Assembly (NCBI GenBank): GCA_963978545.1
Contig: OZ021732.1
Coordinates: forward strand, 21,249,521 to 21,313,520
Direction of reading: 5' to 3'
Length of the DNA stretch: 64,000 nt
Origin: Linyphia triangularis
Lineage: Eukaryota; Arthropoda; Arachnida; Araneae; Linyphiidae
Shown here piece by piece: positions 40,830-64,000 of the stretch. The position numbers and the translations under genes are program-made. The notes under the pieces were generated by a model. That model had not been told where the DNA came from. It saw nothing but the letters and a program-made list of their open reading frames with translations, and made no database searches. Each line of letters opens with the position of its first letter. The first letter of the stretch is position 1.

Positions 40830-41581
40830 ATCAATTTGCGAGTGAAAATATTTATTTTAAAGATCATGAAAAACACAATCATATTAAAACACTAATCACA
40901 TACAAGACTACAATGATGAAATCCATTACAAGGCCTTGACCAAAAGCATCCTAACAAACCTTTTTTCAATGAGAAAGTCGAATGACAAAATTTAAAACTA
41001 AGGCACCAAATATTTGTTCATCAAAATTAGGTGGGGTCCGGTGCTAAGTTTTGTCCAATACTATACTTGTTTACCGATGCAAATGTAAAAACAAAATATG
41101 CATTTAAAAGATATGGGTTTTCAAACATAAGATAATTTTGCAACTCTAAAATTTAATAATGATTTTAATTTTCTTAATTTAAAAGAATTGTTTTACATGG
41201 CTCTTTTTGATTAATAAAAAGGTAAAATTAATAAAAATGCATTTCGAAGGACTTGGAAAACGAACATATTCCGGGAGATATTACTTTTACTGAGCACGCA
41301 TTCGCGATATTTTAAAAACAGCTAATAATTGATTTCAAGAAAAAAATATAGCAGGGAAAGAAGTTTGTGTAAGAAAAATAAAGCAAAAACTCACAAAGGA
41401 AATTTCATAAAAATAAAAGTAAACTTAAGCAAAGTTGTTATTGGCGTTTTTGTTTTGATGCTGTCTTGTGGTCTTGTCTTCACTTCTGCTTGAATCTCTT
41501 AATGTTGCCAGATACTTTTAAGTATGGCATTCCAATTTAACTATTGAATTCCAATATCTGTTGATTTACGAAACAACTTAC

Positions 41582-41660
41582 CTGCTGGTATGTTGACTAA
41601 AAAAATTAGAAAAAAATTCCAATATGAATGTTGTTTACTCCGGAAAAATTTTAGATTTAT
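41582..41660 (-). promoter_or_regulatory. COPS9: Inferred COPS9 5'UTR exon (donor at 41581/41580)
   Basis: On the minus strand CAG followed by GTAAGTT is a perfect metazoan donor at 41580-41581. It matches the orphan acceptor just before the COPS9 ATG, giving a 5'UTR intron of about 1.73 kb. The outer limit is not visible and the end given is a guess. This is inference from splice signals only. Confidence 0.4.
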
Positions 41661-41853
41661 GACATCACTTTCATAAATATTTTTCCAATGAAAAGAAGTA
41701 GTTTAGTAACTGTCGTGGCAACAAGTAGTTCGTGAATTAACTTTTATTTTTAATAAATAAAATAAGAAATAAACATTTGGTTCAGAGTTTTGCCAATCTC
41801 TTATAAGTCATCAATTCCATTGTAGGCCAAGAAATACCTAAAATATTTGAAAA
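41600..41853. promoter_or_regulatory. Probable bidirectional COPS9/CDC5L promoter
   Basis: Head-to-head genes, with the inferred COPS9 5'UTR exon on one side and the CDC5L start on the other, leave only a few hundred bases for both promoters. The segment is free of recognised repeats, while both flanking introns are full of them. No canonical TATA box is evident. Confidence 0.4.
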
Positions 41854-62833
<20,980 letters not shown>

Positions 62834-62872
62834 TGATCAATGTGTTTATATATCAGTTTCATTTTACTTTAG

Positions 62873-64000
62873 CCCTTCTGTTAGTAACCGGGTACCCACC
62901 GCGGTGTATTTGTATGAATAGCTCAAAGACAATTTAATATTTTATTTTAAGCTCTCGAATCGTCGTTTTTTAACTCAAAAGAAAGCTAGTTGTGAGTGCA
63001 TTTAATTCATCTATTTTTTTTTATTTTTTTTTTAAATAAGCTTAAACTTCAGCTATCTCCCCATTAGCAACCGGGTACCCACAATGGAAAGTATAGAAAA
63101 TAAATTGAAAATGGTTTCTATAAATGGTTGCAACTAAATTTTATTAAAAAAATAAAGAAATATAACATTTTTTTTATAATTAATGACATTAAATCTGACA
63201 TTTAACACATTGTATGAGATTAATTGAGTGCTCATCACATACTGGCTGGTGACAATTGGCACAGCTCTTACGAGTCTTTCGTCGTCTTTTTATTGGCAAA
63301 GCATTGCACACATGACAAGATCCTGTCACTTTTTTTCTTCCGGTTTTCTCTTTTGGAACCACTGGACCAGGATTTATCTCGATTGTTTCTGCTAGTGCAT
63401 GACCCAAAATACTTTCAACAGCAATCTTTGTTGAGAAGTGACGCATTACTTGCGGATTCGCCGTACGGTGTTCAATCATCGGCAATGCTAGTTCTTCACT
63501 TAGCTTCCGCATAAATTGACGACGTTCTGTCGTTTTTTTGGCAATCATTTTATTATTTTCGTAATAAATTATATATGATGCAAGTGAAGAAATGTCTAGC
63601 ATGTTGAAGAACAATGCCATTGGCCATCTCGAAGATCGTCGTTGACTTGTGTACCTCCGGACCATTTGGTCCATTGTGTCAACGCCAGCTTTGTATCTAT
63701 TATAAAAATTTATAATTTCTGGTTTTTGCTTAGCGTCATCACCAACTGATGCATCTGAATGCATTGTAGATAACAGAATGACAGCTTTATTTTTCACTGT
63801 GAAGAGAACACCATAAATAAAACACGTCTGATCCCACCAAAAATCTAATACGTACTAATAAATACTCGGCGCTTGCTCTAGATAGAAAAAAAAAAAGAAA
63901 TAACCTTGAGTTATTCTCTCCCTAACGGCATCTGTTCAGCGCCGAAAAATAAAAACTGGCCGACTACCTGGAGTGCCCCAAACTGGTTTCAGATTTCATT
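62873..64000 (-). mobile_element. piggyBac transposon, 3' portion, runs off the edge
   Basis: The 3' end CCCTTCTGTTAG starts at 62873 beside TTAG (degraded TTAA). Two subterminal direct repeats containing AACCGGGTACCCAC lie at ~62885 and ~63068. The transposase C-terminal frame follows on the minus strand. The other end is beyond the window. Antisense in CDC5L intron 12. Confidence 0.78.
63189..63797 (-). CDS. piggyBac transposase, C-terminal 202 residues
   Basis: An open frame with strong DDE-type piggyBac transposase character: AVILLSTMHSD, KPEIINFYNRYKAGVDTMDQ (holding the position of the third catalytic Asp, D40), SRWPMALFFNMLDISSLASY, and a C-terminal cysteine-rich domain, C-x2-C-x14-C-x2-C-x4-C-x2-H-x6-C-x2-C from residue 161. 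That domain binds the element ends. Upstream, an in-frame stop lies near 63856, so the N-terminal part with the other two catalytic Asp is absent, out of frame, or joined through an intron (a CTTCACAG acceptor sits at the frame's start). There are no internal stops, so it is young or still maintained. Confidence 0.88.
   Translation of the reverse strand: MKNKAVILLSTMHSDASVGDDAKQKPEIINFYNRYKAGVDTMDQMVRRYTSQRRSSRWPMALFFNMLDISSLASYIIYYENNKMIAKKTTERRQFMRKLSEELALPMIEHRTANPQVMRHFSTKIAVESILGHALAETIEINPGPVVPKEKTGRKKVTGSCHVCNALPIKRRRKTRKSCANCHQPVCDEHSINLIQCVKCQI

Noticed and set aside
63224..63514. 96-residue plus-strand frame
   Set aside because: Antisense of the piggyBac transposase frame, which has the recognisable domains.

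Overview
This is AT-rich eukaryotic nuclear DNA from an animal. The genes have spliceosomal introns with GT/AG borders, there are no bacterial operons, and the mobile elements are of animal type (tRNA-headed SINEs, LINE remnants, mariner, Tc1/pogo-like, hAT-like and piggyBac-like elements). The commonest SINE resembles repeats I associate with spider genomes, so an arthropod, probably a chelicerate, is my best guess. That is recall, not a search result.

Two protein genes are solid. COPS9, the smallest COP9 signalosome subunit, lies on the minus strand in three tiny coding exons (39840 down to 34544) and encodes 60 residues. CDC5L, the Myb-domain core of the Prp19/NTC spliceosome complex, lies on the plus strand from 41854. 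Twelve exons give 691 codons with every phase consistent, and the last roughly 100 residues fall beyond the right edge. The genes are head to head. A consensus donor on the minus strand at 41581 suggests a COPS9 5'UTR exon near 41.6 kb, which would put a shared bidirectional promoter in the few hundred bases before CDC5L exon 1.

Left part (1-31 kb): no intact gene recognised. It holds a TTAA-bounded MITE (485-1180), a decayed LINE reverse transcriptase split by a SINE (1630-2680), several copies of one dispersed repeat family, microsatellites, a degenerate ~140-bp tandem array (15975-17470) and an apparent 5-kb element (17474-22549). That element has ~330-bp inverted ends and carries a broken copy of a multicopy invertebrate gene with an FTGCDT motif. 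The gene is itself split by a TA-flanked 1780-bp transposon.

Middle (31-34 kb): a hAT-like element with an 8-bp target duplication, then an intronless, stop-ridden ankyrin-repeat pseudogene interrupted by another SINE.

Right part (34.5-64 kb): COPS9 and CDC5L. Their introns are loaded with insertions: two hAT-like elements, a 203-bp foldback, a piggyBac-like MITE containing a SINE, a second tRNA-headed SINE split by a hAT-like element, the 3' end of an RNase H-bearing LINE, an internally deleted mariner, a 174-bp piggyBac-like MITE, and the 3' part of a piggyBac transposon running off the right edge. No prokaryotic, CRISPR, rRNA or functional tRNA feature was seen. Coordinates of diverged repeats are approximate.
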